From: Archegozetes longisetosus
Lineage: Eukaryota; Arthropoda; Arachnida; Sarcoptiformes; Trhypochthoniidae
NCBI GenBank assembly: GCA_018873245.2
Contig: JAEMBT020000008.1
Coordinates: forward strand, 4,366,001-4,430,000
Direction: 5' to 3'
DNA: 64,000 nucleotides
Shown piece by piece: positions 29,520 to 40,879 of the stretch (positions are counted from its first letter, which is position 1; each line of letters begins with the position of its first letter). The notes under the pieces are model-generated. The model was not told where the DNA came from, searched no databases, and worked only from the letters and a program-made list of their open reading frames with translations. The translations under genes and the position numbers were made by a program.

Positions 29520-30120
29520 ATCTCCACTCAAAGTAAGAAAGGAGGATGCCAAGACCCTATGGGACCATTGCCTAAATTGATTCCACAACAAGCTATATAT
29601 TTTTGGAAAGGTCTCGACAAGAGAAGAAAGATTGTGAATGGGCACAACTTGAAGTAACGTAGCGTTACGGAAACAGGGCAAAAATGGGTCGGCACAGTTT
29701 CACAATCATCTGCCTCCGGGAACCACCTCCTCGTGGTGACGACGGGCAACTGACTTACAAATATAAGTCAGGTTAAGGCTCCCGGTAAAAAAATATGCCG
29801 TCATGGCGGATGACGAACATCGGAGGGTCTCGGGCGGTACCCTCTCAAACATAGCCTTAGACTTAGCTCCCATGGGATTTCAGCTGGTGATCCCATGTTG
29901 TTCCGCGCGCGGATCAGGTCGTAGCACAGGAACTCTATAAAGCACTTTCCGGTGCCGCAGCTATTTCAGAGTACCTTTAACAGTGCAAAAATGGCCAGAG
30001 AACTGTCGGATGTTGTGCACACATGACGGTTCTCTGGTTTCTCGGATATGGCAGATACCAGCTTGAGATTAAAATACCTGCAGAGTCACTGAGTAGTCTC
30101 TGTGTAGTGTTTGAAAGCGC
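29520..30120. other. GC-rich island of unknown origin
   Basis: This 600-bp stretch is visibly richer in G and C than the AT-rich surroundings (CGGAGGGTCTCGGGCGG and TTCCGCGCGCGGATC are examples). Short ORFs exist but none resembles a known protein. The composition suggests an inserted element, perhaps the untranslated part of a non-LTR retroelement, but no reverse transcriptase is adjacent. Confidence 0.4.
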
Positions 30121-30156
30121 TGACGATGAAAACTCAGAATGATTAAATGTGGTGCA

Positions 30157-30832
30157 CACTAGTGTTTTTTAAGTTTTAAAATTTGAATTATATTCAGTTT
30201 TAGTCAAAGTTTTCAGACAAAAAATATTTAATTTTAGTTTCAGTTAAAGTATTGATAAGATTTAAAATTTTAGCTGATTTTAGTTTTATTTTTTCCAAAT
30301 CATTAGTTACTTTGAAGTTTTGTTAAAGATTTCAAAAATAAAAAGTGATTTAGTTTTAGTTTCAGTTTTCATTAAGTTTTGTAACACTTTACATGATGTT
30401 AAAATCTAAATAAGGATTCGTTGTATATAAACATAACTTCTCTTTCTAATTTCTTCGGATTTAATAAATGTCGTTTTCCTTTTAAACAATCGCCAGAAAT
30501 GCTGAAAATTCTCTCACTCGATGCCTGAGAAGCTGGAATGACCAGAATATCAAAGTGATAAATGATTATATGTCAATGTGTGATAGAACTCAAAGTGAAC
30601 TTAAGTTTTGTAGAAAATTGAGTTTTAGTTTCAGTTTATTTTCTCATAGAAAAGCATTTAATTTAAGTTTTAGTTATAGTTTTATATCAAAAGTCACTTA
30701 AAGAATCACTTTTGCTTAGTTTGAGTACAGAAAATCGTTAATTTTAGTTTTAGTTTTAGTTAACTTTAACTAAAGCACAAAAGTAATTTTAGTTTAACTT
30801 TAACTCTAGCAAAACTTAAAGAACACTAGTGC
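30157..30832. mobile_element. Deleted hAT element with inverted ends
   Basis: The ends are inverted: CACTAGTGTTTTTTAAG at the left pairs with the complement of CTTAAAGAACACTAGTG at the right. Between them lie many TTTTAGTTT-type subterminal repeats and a short hAT transposase remnant on the minus strand. The element is about 675 bp, so it is a deletion derivative. The target duplication could not be fixed because the flanks overlap the palindromic GTGCAC sequence. Confidence 0.65.
30408..30545 (-). pseudogene. hAT transposase dimerisation-domain remnant
   Basis: The minus strand reads VIPASQASSERIFSISGDCL followed by KRHLLNPKKLE, the conserved hAT C-terminal motif (PAS-x-x-SER-x-FS-x-x-G). 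About 45 residues remain inside the deleted hAT element. Confidence 0.7.
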
Positions 30833-31164
30833 ACACCTATTCGTATTAGAATTAAATTTATAATTTGTCTAATACTCGCAAAAGGTTTGGATCAAAACTG
30901 ATTAATACCACAATCGTTTGTAGGATAACATAGAATTTCGACACTTTTCTCACATAGCTTTATGTCTGAATCGAAAACGTATCCAGACTTACAAACACAA
31001 ACATCAGTCAAACAAAATCTATCTCTGTCGTAGTCTTGAATTCTTTCTCTTCCTTCTTTTTCATAGCTTATATAATCACTACTACAATATTTCAGATAGC
31101 ATTGTTGATCAAAAGTATTCTAATAATAGTGTCAAAAAAACAAAAATAAAAATAAACATACAAT

Positions 31165-31167
<3 letters not shown>

Positions 31168-31200
<33 letters not shown>

Positions 31201-31229
31201 TACATACATACATACACGCACGTACGCAC
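31168..31229. repeat. (CA)n-(CATA)n microsatellite
   Basis: CA repeats pass into CATA repeats and end in CGCACGTACGCACA. About 62 bp. Confidence 0.9.
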
Positions 31230-31289
31230 ACAAATTTAATTATAACCTTTAGTTTAAAAAATAGATATAAACAATTATAAACTAGATAC

Positions 31290-31375
31290 TTTGACCATTA
31301 GATGGTCAAAGTAACAGAAATAGTAGACATAAACAAATAAAAAACTTCAAATGCTTTGACCATTGGATGGTCAAA
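31290..31375. repeat. Two copies of a 21-bp palindrome, TTTGACCAT-n3-ATGGTCAAA
   Basis: The palindromes at 31290-31310 and 31355-31375 are identical except in the 3-base centre. They are 65 bp apart within a tandemly similar context (GGTCAAAGTAACA follows both). Possibly paired protein-binding sites or U3-type enhancer repeats of the retroelement end suspected just downstream. Confidence 0.8.
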
Positions 31376-31419
31376 GTAACAAAACTGTTTGCGAACAAAT
31401 TATGGAAGGTTTTTCGGTG

Positions 31420-31665
31420 GGAAAATGCTAGACACCAGGGTATATAAAGTCGACTGAAATAACCTAAGAATTATTCCTTCTTTTGCACTAGCAAAGTAAA
31501 GTTGTGCTCCTGATCGCGAAAACTTTAAAAGAAAGTGTTGTTAAATATATGTATGTGTTTGTGAATTTTAAATAAAAATTTTTATGACAAAAACTCTATT
31601 GTGTATTTGATTTAATCATATTTTTTTCCAAAAAAAACGTCCCAACACAATTTGCATGGTACCAG
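31420..31665 (+). other. Possible solo LTR or retroelement 3' end of LTR
   Basis: A TATATAAAG box (about 31440), an AATAAA signal (about 31569) and then a CCCAACA end are followed by TGGTACCAGGAACATC, an arrangement that resembles an LTR followed by a primer-binding site. No second LTR copy or polyprotein is present nearby. This is a guess from layout. Confidence 0.25.
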
Positions 31666-31859
31666 GAACATCAAATCAAGACAAGTAGTAAGTGGTGTTA
31701 TTTTTTTTTAACTAAACTTTAATACGCATATATACTGTAAATTAATATCCTCAGAATGGAATTTAATCGAGTCTTAGACTCAACACTTAATTTCCAGTGT
31801 GTGGGGATTAAAAAATATCCCATAAAAATTGTCTCACGTAAAGAATAAACGTGACAATA

Positions 31860-33020
31860 GTTTGATTTGCGTTCATATAAGTATTTGATATAAATTTAGG
31901 TATAACTAAAACAGTTATCGCTTGTATTACAACTGTATTTGTCAACTGTCTTATTAGTAACTTTAGTTTTAGAATTTATTATATAATCAGATTTACTATT
32001 ATACAAACCTTTATAATTACAGAATCGAGAATCGATAGTTTGGCTGACATATATGGCTGACATTTTTTATATAAATTGATTAGAATCATAATCATCTACA
32101 TAACGACATGGTTTTTGGACAATTATCAGAAATATTAGTTTGTATCTATTGTATAAGAAGACACACATTTAAAAATGTGTGCAACTAAAAATCTATTTGT
32201 ATGAAGCTGCATGCAATCACTTTGAGAATATGAACGTTTGAATTGACATCAATTATTAACGTCAGAGAAACCATGATTTTGTGGCTCATTTAGAAAACTG
32301 CTCAAATTAACATGGTTTTAATACATACATTCAGCTTGTTTATCATGTCAATCGTTCGAGAATTTCTATTAGTTATCAAATATTTTCATCATTTATTTTT
32401 AATTATGAGGTTTTAGTCACATATTGTTTTACTATATCTCGCGGAAGAAACAATATTTCTAATAAATTTGTTAGTCATTCACTATCGATGTCCGTTAATT
32501 AGATGATTGCATCTCTTCAATTGTCATATCATGACTGGAGATCGAGGAATTTGTTGTTTTGGTACTGAAATTTTATGACAACTGAATGGAAATAATTATG
32601 AAGAATTAATGAGACATAACACGAGTATTACAAAAATTTATGACTTCTTCGGAAAAGCAACATTTTTTAAGTTCGTTCATATCTCTTAAAATTATTTTAT
32701 TGACAAAAGTTGTTTCAAATTCTTTCATAAAGGGACCGAAAACACTTTGAATTGTTAAGAATAAGCAGCTAAGTGGTCGAATAATTTTGTTGTGGTCAAG
32801 ATTTATGAAAATGTCTAAAGCTTGATCTATAGAGCAATTTTATGTTTGAAATTCCTGCCTTTGCTTTTAATAATAACTGAATAATAATTCGGCTCAAAGT
32901 AAATTAAAAGGAATCGAATTAAATAACAATAAAATAGCAAATTCAGTAGGTCTTATGAATTAATCAAGATTTATTTAAATTTCAAAACTGCATTTATTGT
33001 AAATAATAATGAGCTAACAT
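31860..33020. other. No gene recognised
   Basis: AT-rich DNA. No frame, RNA gene or internal repeat could be supported. Confidence 0.45.
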
Positions 33021-33024
33021 TCAG

Positions 33025-33415
33025 CGCTGATTGCCAAAGAGATATTTTGCTAAAATATTACCTACGGAATGAGAATAGCAGTAAAGAGAAATATCCGGGA
33101 AATAATGATAGTGTTGTTTTGAATATTGATTTTTTTGATAACTTATTTGGTAAATTAGCTGAAAATGCATTCAGAATTTATTTCAAGAATAAGAAGATAA
33201 TTTGACATTTGGTTCAAAGAGTTGAATGTGATTGTAGTATGAAATGGATATTAGATGATAGAATCAAGATTCAAATCAGTTATGTTTTGTACTTCAACTT
33301 TCATAATAAAAGTCTGTTCCAGTTAACGAAATCGGAATCTGATTGTTTGACATCACAAATAACTGTATCAACAATAGTTTCCACAACACCCACACCGAGT
33401 GTGTCCATCAGCTGA
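33025..33415 (+). pseudogene. Possible leucine-rich-repeat protein fragment (LRRCT-like)
   Basis: Two consecutive frames separated by a stop near 33204 look coding in composition. The first (about 33025-33204) includes a DFFDNLFGKLAENAF stretch. The second starts VECDCSMKWIL, which resembles the CDC-x-x-xW opening of an LRR C-terminal cap, and ends in a Thr/Ser-rich tail at 33415. No LRR repeats or further exons were recognised, and the cap cysteines are incomplete. Could be exons of a real gene; weak call. Confidence 0.3.
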
Positions 33416-33479
33416 AGATTTAGAACATCGTGTTAGTGATCAGAATATTCTCCCTTAAGTTGTGATAAAACTATAATCA

Positions 33480-34950
33480 ACAGAGCTATTGTCGAGAATT
33501 TGGTTTAATTGTGATGATTATGAGCTTCCTTGAATTTGGTCAGAACAGATCAAACCTGCACTAAAAATTATTTTTATTCAACTCTAACTAAACCGACCTT
33601 TGAACTTCTACTGCTGGTCAATATTCAAAATGCTTTGTATAAAAAGAACAACTATAAGTAAAATAAAAGTTTGAGTTGACACCAGGAACTTTCAAGGCAG
33701 TCACAAAGTATTGTTGAATTGCGCGACTCAACTATCCCTATGACGAAAACATAATACAAGTATTCAGAACTATTGACTTAAAGTGCAATCTCTAAACTCG
33801 CAAATACGAGACATTAAAGCTGTAAAGTGTCATTCACTTCAGTTAAATTTAATTTTAAACTTTTCTAATTTAAGCAAATTTTAGTATAACTTATAGTATA
33901 CTACAGTATAACTGGTATAACGAATTAAACCAAACTTTCTAATAGTCATTAAGGAGTATTGGTTCAATTGTTTTAAAATATCGGAATCTCACTATTAATA
34001 ATCTTTTAATTGTGAAGTTGTGATACCACGATTCATTTTCTCGGAATTTATGTTATTTTTCTCAAAAAACATTTAAATAACAAATCAAATGTAATCAATA
34101 ACTTTTAATCGCATATACTTTTGAAGGAAAATAAGAGAATAAAGACTAACTATATTGTATAGTTGTATTGTATAACTATAGTGTATAAGTCAATAATACA
34201 GAAAATAACTAGATCTATAATGAGCAATAGCTTATCAAAATATTATTCTATATATCTTTGGCTAAATCGTTAACTGATGGAAAGATAAGAATTGACATAA
34301 CTTAATAAAATTTTAATTTCACAAGAGAGTTATGAAACGACACGTCAAAGCTATTGATTCAAAAAGAAAGTAGAAATGTAAATTACGTAAAGTTTTTCAT
34401 GACCAAGACGCTATTATGATTACCAATTTCTTATGATTACTTTGAATTAAATCAGAAGTAACGAGAGGTGCCGTCAATTTATTGGAATTAGAGATCTTCA
34501 GAACAAACTATATTCATATTTTTCATAGAATTTGTTTAAAGCCTAGTTCTTTTTGGGAAAACTTTGTTCCTATTTATATTATTCGTCTTTATATTATGTA
34601 TATTTTTTAATTTTTTAACCTCCTGGCTGTTGATCAAGATGTTTACTAGTGCATGGAAGTGTCTGCCATAGACATCATTTTGTCATTTTATAGAAGACAG
34701 TAAATCAATTTTCTTAGTAATTAGTGTATTCAGTTTGAAAGAAATTATATTATAATAGCAGATAAGGTTTCATAATAAATTCCAAAATAAAAAGTATTCA
34801 ATATAAAGTACTGGTATAGAACTGCGGACTAAGTTTAATTAATTTTTTTACTCGTAAACTAGCTTACATAAATTGATCATACCTCAACAGTTTATAGAAA
34901 AAACATTTAAGATTAAAGCTGAATTAGTTAATCAGAAATAGGGGTCCGTG
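33480..34950. other. No gene recognised
   Basis: AT-rich. No supported feature on either strand. Confidence 0.45.
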
Positions 34951-34954
34951 ACCT

Positions 34955-35400
34955 GCAGCTTTGCAGACATTTGTTTTGACAATTCTCATAAGGTTCTGGC
35001 AGGTTTTCAGTGAGATTTTTCTTAGCTCTGATCTGACATTTTAAATAAATTCTTTGAAGGACTCAGCCACCCATCCATTTTTGTAGACTCTTTTTCAAAA
35101 TAGCCCAATGATGTTCAATTGGTCTAACTTGTGGTACATTTGAAGAATTAGAGTCTTTGAAACTACATTGATTTTAAGGCTCCTCTTAACTTTTCTAGAG
35201 TTTGTTTAGCATAATGCTATAGCATCAAGTCATAGAAATTGTCATCATAATGATGTTTATTAATGAATTTAGTCAAACTTTTTTGAATGCACTCTTTTAT
35301 ATAAGTTTGCGAATTAATAGCATTGCCTGATTTTTTAATGTAAGCTTGAGAGAGACCTAACCTAATCTCTCCTTAGACAAAGCTTAAAATCTGACAAAAT
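34955..35400 (-). pseudogene. Tc1/mariner-superfamily transposase remnant
   Basis: Minus-strand fragments read in order: SGNAINSQTYIKECIQKSL, then a KHHYDDNFYDLM stretch with HYAKQTLEKL, then a piece with LGYFEKESTKMDGWL. These match the catalytic and post-catalytic part of Tc1/mariner DDE transposases (NSQ-x-YI, then HYAK, then the region after the proline-rich PN-x-PQ-x-RPIE block). The catalytic residues and frame are lost to stops and small deletions. Confidence 0.55.
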
Positions 35401-35429
35401 TTCAGGAAATTTTAGACAATTAATAATTT

Positions 35430-36480
35430 GAGCATATTTCATTTGAAGAAACCTTGTAAAAATAATTTAACGTTTTTCTGGCTAAGAGTAATTGGGTTAA
35501 AAAGAGATTTGATTCGTTTCTCAGTATTCTAGTATTCAAGTTTAAGATCGAACTCGTTTAGTGTTTTTGCTGTCTCTAAGTTATTAAGTGTGATGTCAAG
35601 TGTTTTGATAGAATCAATTAATTCATGATTGAGGAAAATATTTTCCGTATTTTTTAACATATCAAAAGCATTTGCATTTAGGCTGTTCTTTAAGGTTAAA
35701 ATATTTGGAAGCCTAGAAAAAGATAACGAATATTAATTTCAGGGTCAGCAACGGCTAAACTAACTCAAGAAATGAATGCAATATCGTTTTTCTTTATTTT
35801 TGAGGTAATGTGTGTAACTCATGAATGTGAAACACATTAATGGAACTAACTATAGATGAAATTCATGTGCACAATTACAAATGTGAATCTAAAAATTTGA
35901 CTTCAAATATTAAAATGATTTATTAATAAGAACTCTATTAATTATGTATGTAATAGTTTACACTTATCAGATCAATCAAATTTGATTAATCATATTATAT
36001 ATTTTAGTTGATAGAAAAAGTTTGGGATATGTCTCAAAACTTGAAGGAAATCTTAGATTTTCCAGTCTAAGTACATAACTTTAAATGACTTTAAGTTAAG
36101 CGCGAATTTAAATGAAATTTTCTCTTTTCTGTGAGTTATACGATAACCGGCTATTACTCGCGTTTATTCAATTGATTGTTGAAGAAGAATTTTCCGTAGA
36201 TTATGACTTTATCACTTAAATTTACTTCTCTATTACTTTATCTAACGAGCTCATATTCGCAGCAATCTGTGCATTATAGGCCAGTTCCAGGTCATAAAAA
36301 TTGATGAAGAAATATTAGTTTTTTAAATGCATATAATTTATAATAGAAGTGGCTTCGGTGATAAAAACTAGTCAAATCAGTAGTCAGATCAGTTTTATTT
36401 GTAATGTAAAAATATCCTAAATTGAACTGCAATTGCATTATAATATACTGCAAGTTTCATGTTTTCGAAGTAGACTTTAT
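35430..36480. other. No intact gene
   Basis: A minus-strand frame at about 35530-35720 is open for some 60 codons but resembles nothing known. The remainder is AT-rich non-coding DNA. Confidence 0.35.
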
Positions 36481-36519
36481 TCAGCCATAAGACATGACAT
36501 GTCTACGAATGCTTGTTGT

Positions 36520-37095
36520 ATTTTTCAAGAAAATTAGTTATGAGCACAAGTTTAATGAGCTCACCATTTAGCGGCCCGACCAACACATTCAGCACATATC
36601 TATCGCAAACTTTTATTGTCTCGTCCATAACAAATAAACATCATATTATGCAATTATGGCTTTAATTTTGCCCACAGTTTTAGTATAAAGAGGTTTCATA
36701 TAACACTTGTAAAGTTAATCTATCAGGTATAATCTGTTTGCATAATTTTCCATATATGCTCTAAATGAGGAACAGTTTAGTTTATCTAACAGAATGTCGG
36801 CTTCAATAAGTTGTCTAGCCGCATCAGTAAAAATATGTCCACAATCTGCACTTTCTTTCTCTTCTGCATCACTGAGTTATTCGAAAATGATAGATTGTCT
36901 TAAGTATTTCGACTTGATTTCTTTACTTTCTGAATGTTTAGCTGAGTTGATGTGTTCACTAATTCTACTTTTCAAATGATTTAAGTCTTCGTCGCATGGA
37001 TTACAATAGTTTTCTCCACTGGATGAAAAGTCCTTATTTTCTTTCACAATACCATCTGATTTTGAGAGTAGGTTTGATTTCACTCTAGGCATTCC
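36520..37095 (-). pseudogene. Decayed hAT transposase N-terminal half
   Basis: The minus-strand frame from 37092 begins MPRVKSNLLSK and includes a zinc-finger-like YCNPCDEDL ... HINSAKH. Farther on (about 36640-36540), after stops, it reads CDRYVLNVLVGPLNGE and NFLEK. The same order (MPKIKDSLRSK, finger, QRYVLNVLVGALSGE) occurs in the hAT element at 57.7-59.6 kb, so the two belong to one family. The C-terminal half is missing here. Confidence 0.7.
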
Positions 37096-37184
37096 GAATT
37101 AGCAATTTCAATTCCGAAAGCATAAAAGTTTCTCAAGAGAATTCACTATTAAAATATTTTTGAGTTTGAAACAAAATACTAGAG

Positions 37185-39510
37185 CAGAGCATAAAAGACC
37201 TGAGGTCCTCCAGGACCTGCGGACCTGAGGTCTTTTGAGGTCCAGGTCCGAGTCCTGGTCCTTAATATTAATTATGGTCCAGGTTCGAGTCTTAATAAAA
37301 TGGCTCGGGTCTGGTCCAGGTCTTTAAGAAAGACCTCTGAGTGAAGACCTCATAATATAATAACATTAATGATTGAAATGAATATTTGTTTAGCGATAAA
37401 AATACAAATTTTAAAGTGTTTCAAATAGCGGTAACCATGAACTTAAACACATGCATGACGTTATTGTACTATCATTAAGACAATTACGCTTTTTTGTGAT
37501 TAAGTCACCTGATTTTGAAAATATCTGCTCACAAGGAACACTTGAAGCAGGAACAAGAAGTATATCGAAAGCTAATTTAGATAAGTTTGGGAAGTGTGAT
37601 ATGTTGTTTTTCCACCACAAAACTGGATCCGATTCATGTCCTTCAGTCGGAAAGTTGATATATTTTTCGATCTCATTTGAAGAATCAGTTTTACGCTTTT
37701 TGTAAATACTTGTGATAAATGATTTTGAGGGCTCTTCAGTGACTGATTCAGCAGGAGGTGCGTAAAATTGATTGAAAAAATTAGTAAATTTAGTTTTCAT
37801 AGCGCAAGTTGAGTCTTCAAAATAATCAAATTTGAGTCTTGGATCGACTACAACTGCAAACTCTGTAATATCGTTTATCATTATTGTTTTATATTTATCC
37901 AACTTCTTAAGCATAACATCTGCACAACTTGAAATATCTTTGAGATTAGATGCTTCATAGGTTTTAATGTGCAATTTAATAGATTGAAAAATGGGTAAAA
38001 GTAAGCAAATACTTCCATACTTTTGACCTGAAATAGCATTTGTTGCCTCTTCAAATGGTCGTAATAATGATTGTGTTTCTTTCAATAATTCCCATTCATT
38101 GTTATCCAAACTGTATTCTTTAAAAGACACATCACTGAAACATAAATATTTAATCGTTTCACTCATGAAAATTACTGAATTTAACATGACCAAGACTGAA
38201 TTCCATCTAGTTTTGACATCTTTTTTCAGTGATAAATATACGTTTCCCAGTATTTTAGTTGTTAATTCAAATTTTTGCTGTTCTTTAGGTGACGTTTTCA
38301 CGAAAGTTACAAGATTTCTTATCTTCTCTATGAGTTGATTCAATGGTGACTTTTTTGAGGCCACTTTCAACAATTAGATTTAAAACATGTGCAAAACATC
38401 TCAAATGAAAAGACTTGAATTTCAAAAAAATTTTCAACCTGAAAATTTAACTTTAAAATGTTCATTGCAGATACATTGTTTTTTGCATTGTCAGTAGTTA
38501 CTGAAATTACCTTGTCTCTAATATTAAATTTGTCGAATATTTCAAGTAGCTTTTCATATATTTGCTTACCAGAGTGTGGATAAGGAACCATAGAGAAGTC
38601 AATTAAAATATTTCTCTTCACAAATTTACTATTGAAAAAATGTGCAGTGGTTGTCATAAAAGGTTTTTGGCTATTCGATGTCCACATATCAGTGGTTACT
38701 GCAATTTTTTGAGTATTTTCATTCAAAATAGTAATAACTTTTTCAACCATTTCTTTATGTTTTTTCATTACACTTCTTTTCACTGTAAAACGACTTGGAA
38801 CTACGTAATTTTGTTTAATGATTTACAAAACGTTATAAATTTAGGTTCTTGAACGATATCAAATGCATGTTGACCTTCGACAATAAACGATATGAGCTCT
38901 CTTTGCGGATCCAACTCAATTTCACGTTTATTATGTTGGAAAAGTTCTGTAATATCCCTTTGATTCGATGGTTTTTCGTGAAAATTTGAATAATGTCTGC
39001 TTAATGTACTTCAACTTGATTTTGTTGAAAACACCGCATCACAATATTTGCACTTAATTTTTTTACTTCTCGCATCTTCATAAAAATGCCCCATTTTTTA
39101 AAACGAATGCTCTTTATTTCATCAAGAACATTATCACTTTTATCTGAGTCTAGTATGATAGAAACCGAACTCATTTTAATTAGTATTTTAATGATATTTT
39201 GATTAAAAACTGAATTGAATTAAATTTGCATTCAACAAACACAACAGAAAACGACTTCATTTATTGCATTATGTGAGCGAAACAATTCATATAAACTATT
39301 AATCTGCAATTTGATACTTTTGTTTAAATAAACAAAATACATTTGAGGTTCAGGTCCGGGTCCAGGTCTTTAAAAGAGGTCCTCTGAGAGGTTCGGGTTT
39401 GCAATTATTTGAGAGGTCCAGGTCTAGGTCTTCAAACAGAGGTCCAGGTCCAAGTTCAGGTCTTTCAGAAAGACCTCCAGGACCTGGACCTGCTCAGCAC
39501 TACAAAATAC
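37185..39510 (-). mobile_element. Autonomous-type hAT element, damaged
   Basis: A hAT transposase gene on the minus strand lies between two blocks dense in GGTCCAGGTC / AGACCT motifs (about 37195-37350 and 39345-39495). Multiple subterminal copies of a short motif are typical of hAT ends, where transposase binds. The extreme ends look like imperfect inverted repeats (GAGCATAAAAGACC at the left, GAGCAGGTCC on the complement at the right). The exact boundaries and the 8-bp duplication were not fixed. About 2.3 kb. Confidence 0.7.
37411..39175 (-). pseudogene. hAT transposase (BED finger, RNase-H-like core, dimerisation domain), frameshifted
   Basis: Pieces in order on the minus strand are as follows. 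A start near 39174 is followed in a shifted frame by a BED-type finger (CKYCDAVF ... LSRHYSNFH, about 39060-38985). A catalytic-core frame at 38783-38367 contains TTDMWTS and SVTTDNAKNN. A frame at 38373-37411 contains KTRWNS, RPFEEAT and the C-terminal PASSVPCEQIFSKSGDLI dimerisation motif. At least two breaks fall at homopolymer runs (about 38352 and 38418), and one in-frame stop lies in the finger. With these breaks it cannot be translated as one protein. It belongs to the zinc-finger-BED (ZBED) branch of hAT. Confidence 0.85.
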
Positions 39511-39665
39511 TGTTAGACAAAAAATTTATATGCATATGAATGGTATTATGAGTAATTGCAATTATACCTCTAATACTTTTCTGTATGCTATAATAGTTTA
39601 TCAAAACTGGATCAGAATAGTCACGTCGAAACGTAAGTTTAAAGCCGGTTTTATCTGGTGGCAAA

Positions 39666-39669
39666 GTGT
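39666..39669. repeat. Target site duplication GTGT (left)
   Basis: GTGT stands immediately before the left LTR; the same four bases (47170-47173) follow the right LTR. This is a typical short duplication for Ty3-type integration. Confidence 0.8.
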
Positions 39670-40149
39670 TGATCCGTGCCAACGATGGAGAACTATGCTT
39701 AATTTGTTTCCGTACCCCCTGCTCTGTGTCCAACGTCAACACGGTTCAATTATAGCTATCAAAAGCTATACTCTTAATTAAGGTTACAACTTAATAACAA
39801 TTTATTTCACTCAAATAACAACTAAATCCACTCACAAAAGAACTTGGATTGGGATTCAATTAATATAAAATTTTATTTTATTAAATCTTGTAAATTATAT
39901 ACAAATCGAATTAATATCTCAGACTCTTTTATTTAACAAAAAAAATGGTCTCCATCTGCCACTCACGTCTCTGACTTAAAGATCTGTCTTTTTTTTCAAC
40001 ATTCCTTTTTTTTTGACCCAAAGTTCAGAACTACTTCAAGTATTTTAGTAATATGTAAGTACTCTCTGTTAGTCATCCCATTTATAAGTTTTTCTTTGAA
40101 TTCAAATGTAATAAAATATTTAGTTCTTATTTTCTTTCTGCATACATCA
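39670..40149 (-). repeat. 3' LTR of the Ty3-type retrotransposon
   Basis: It is 480 bp long, reading TGATGTATG...GGATCA on the minus strand (TG..CA ends). It is identical to the other LTR except for one-base length differences in two or three A or T runs. Short open frames over it are shadows. Confidence 0.95.
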
Positions 40150-40162
40150 TAACCCCCCGCTT
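40150..40162 (-). other. Polypurine tract
   Basis: AGCGGGGGGTTA on the minus strand lies directly before the 3' LTR, where plus-strand synthesis of LTR elements is primed. Confidence 0.75.
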
Positions 40163-40879
40163 GACTGAAAATTACTCGTAATTTTCGAGTCACCTGAAAC
40201 TTAAACAATACTTTTTTTTTCGTACATTAATTACCTAGAATAATGTTTATCTGAACTAGTTTTCAAAAATTTTGTGTTTGTAAAACTTAGAAACCCCTAA
40301 TTTAATGTTTCGAATGAGAAATAAACTTTTGGATTCTAACTAATGATCACTCATTCTAAAATTCGGCTATAATATATAAATCAAACTGGATACGCCTTAA
40401 TTTTTTTTTTTTTTACTATAATGATATAATTACTGTCCATACCACACCTTCAATCAATTGAGTTTCTCTTTACTTGTATAAAACACAGATTCTCACATAG
40501 TCTTTAAAATTATTATATCACCACTCATTTAATTCTAACTTTTCAGCACCTCATATACTTATTAGGATTGCAAACTTCCTTATGCACACTTCGAATTCTT
40601 AACTGTTTTTCCAAGTCTCTTCATGATTATTCCGGCTCAGATTGTATTCTTTTATTGTAGAATAATATCATTCGTGTTTAACTCAATTCTTGTATTGCCA
40701 CCTATTCTCGTTCTTATTAGTTATTTGTATTTTAATATTTTTACTTATGTTGTGCTTTCTTTAGTTATAAAATATAATTATTGCTGTTATTGCATTTTAA
40801 TTTATTTGAAGTTTTTACTCTTCGTATAAAACGTAGTCGCCCAGATGTTTAGGTCTTCTTTTCGTTCGTGTAGATCTTC
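40163..40879 (-). other. Non-coding spacer between pol and the 3' LTR
   Basis: About 720 bp of AT-rich DNA with poly-T and poly-A runs. The 68-codon plus-strand frame at 40623 is not a credible gene. This would be the usual position of an env gene in retrovirus-like elements; none is present. Confidence 0.7.

Noticed and set aside
39500..39742. Frames at the left LTR boundary on both strands
   Set aside because: They span the junction between LTR and flank and match nothing.
40623..40829. Hydrophobic plus-strand frame inside the retrotransposon spacer
   Set aside because: It is AT-rich low-complexity translation on the strand opposite to the element and has no family features.
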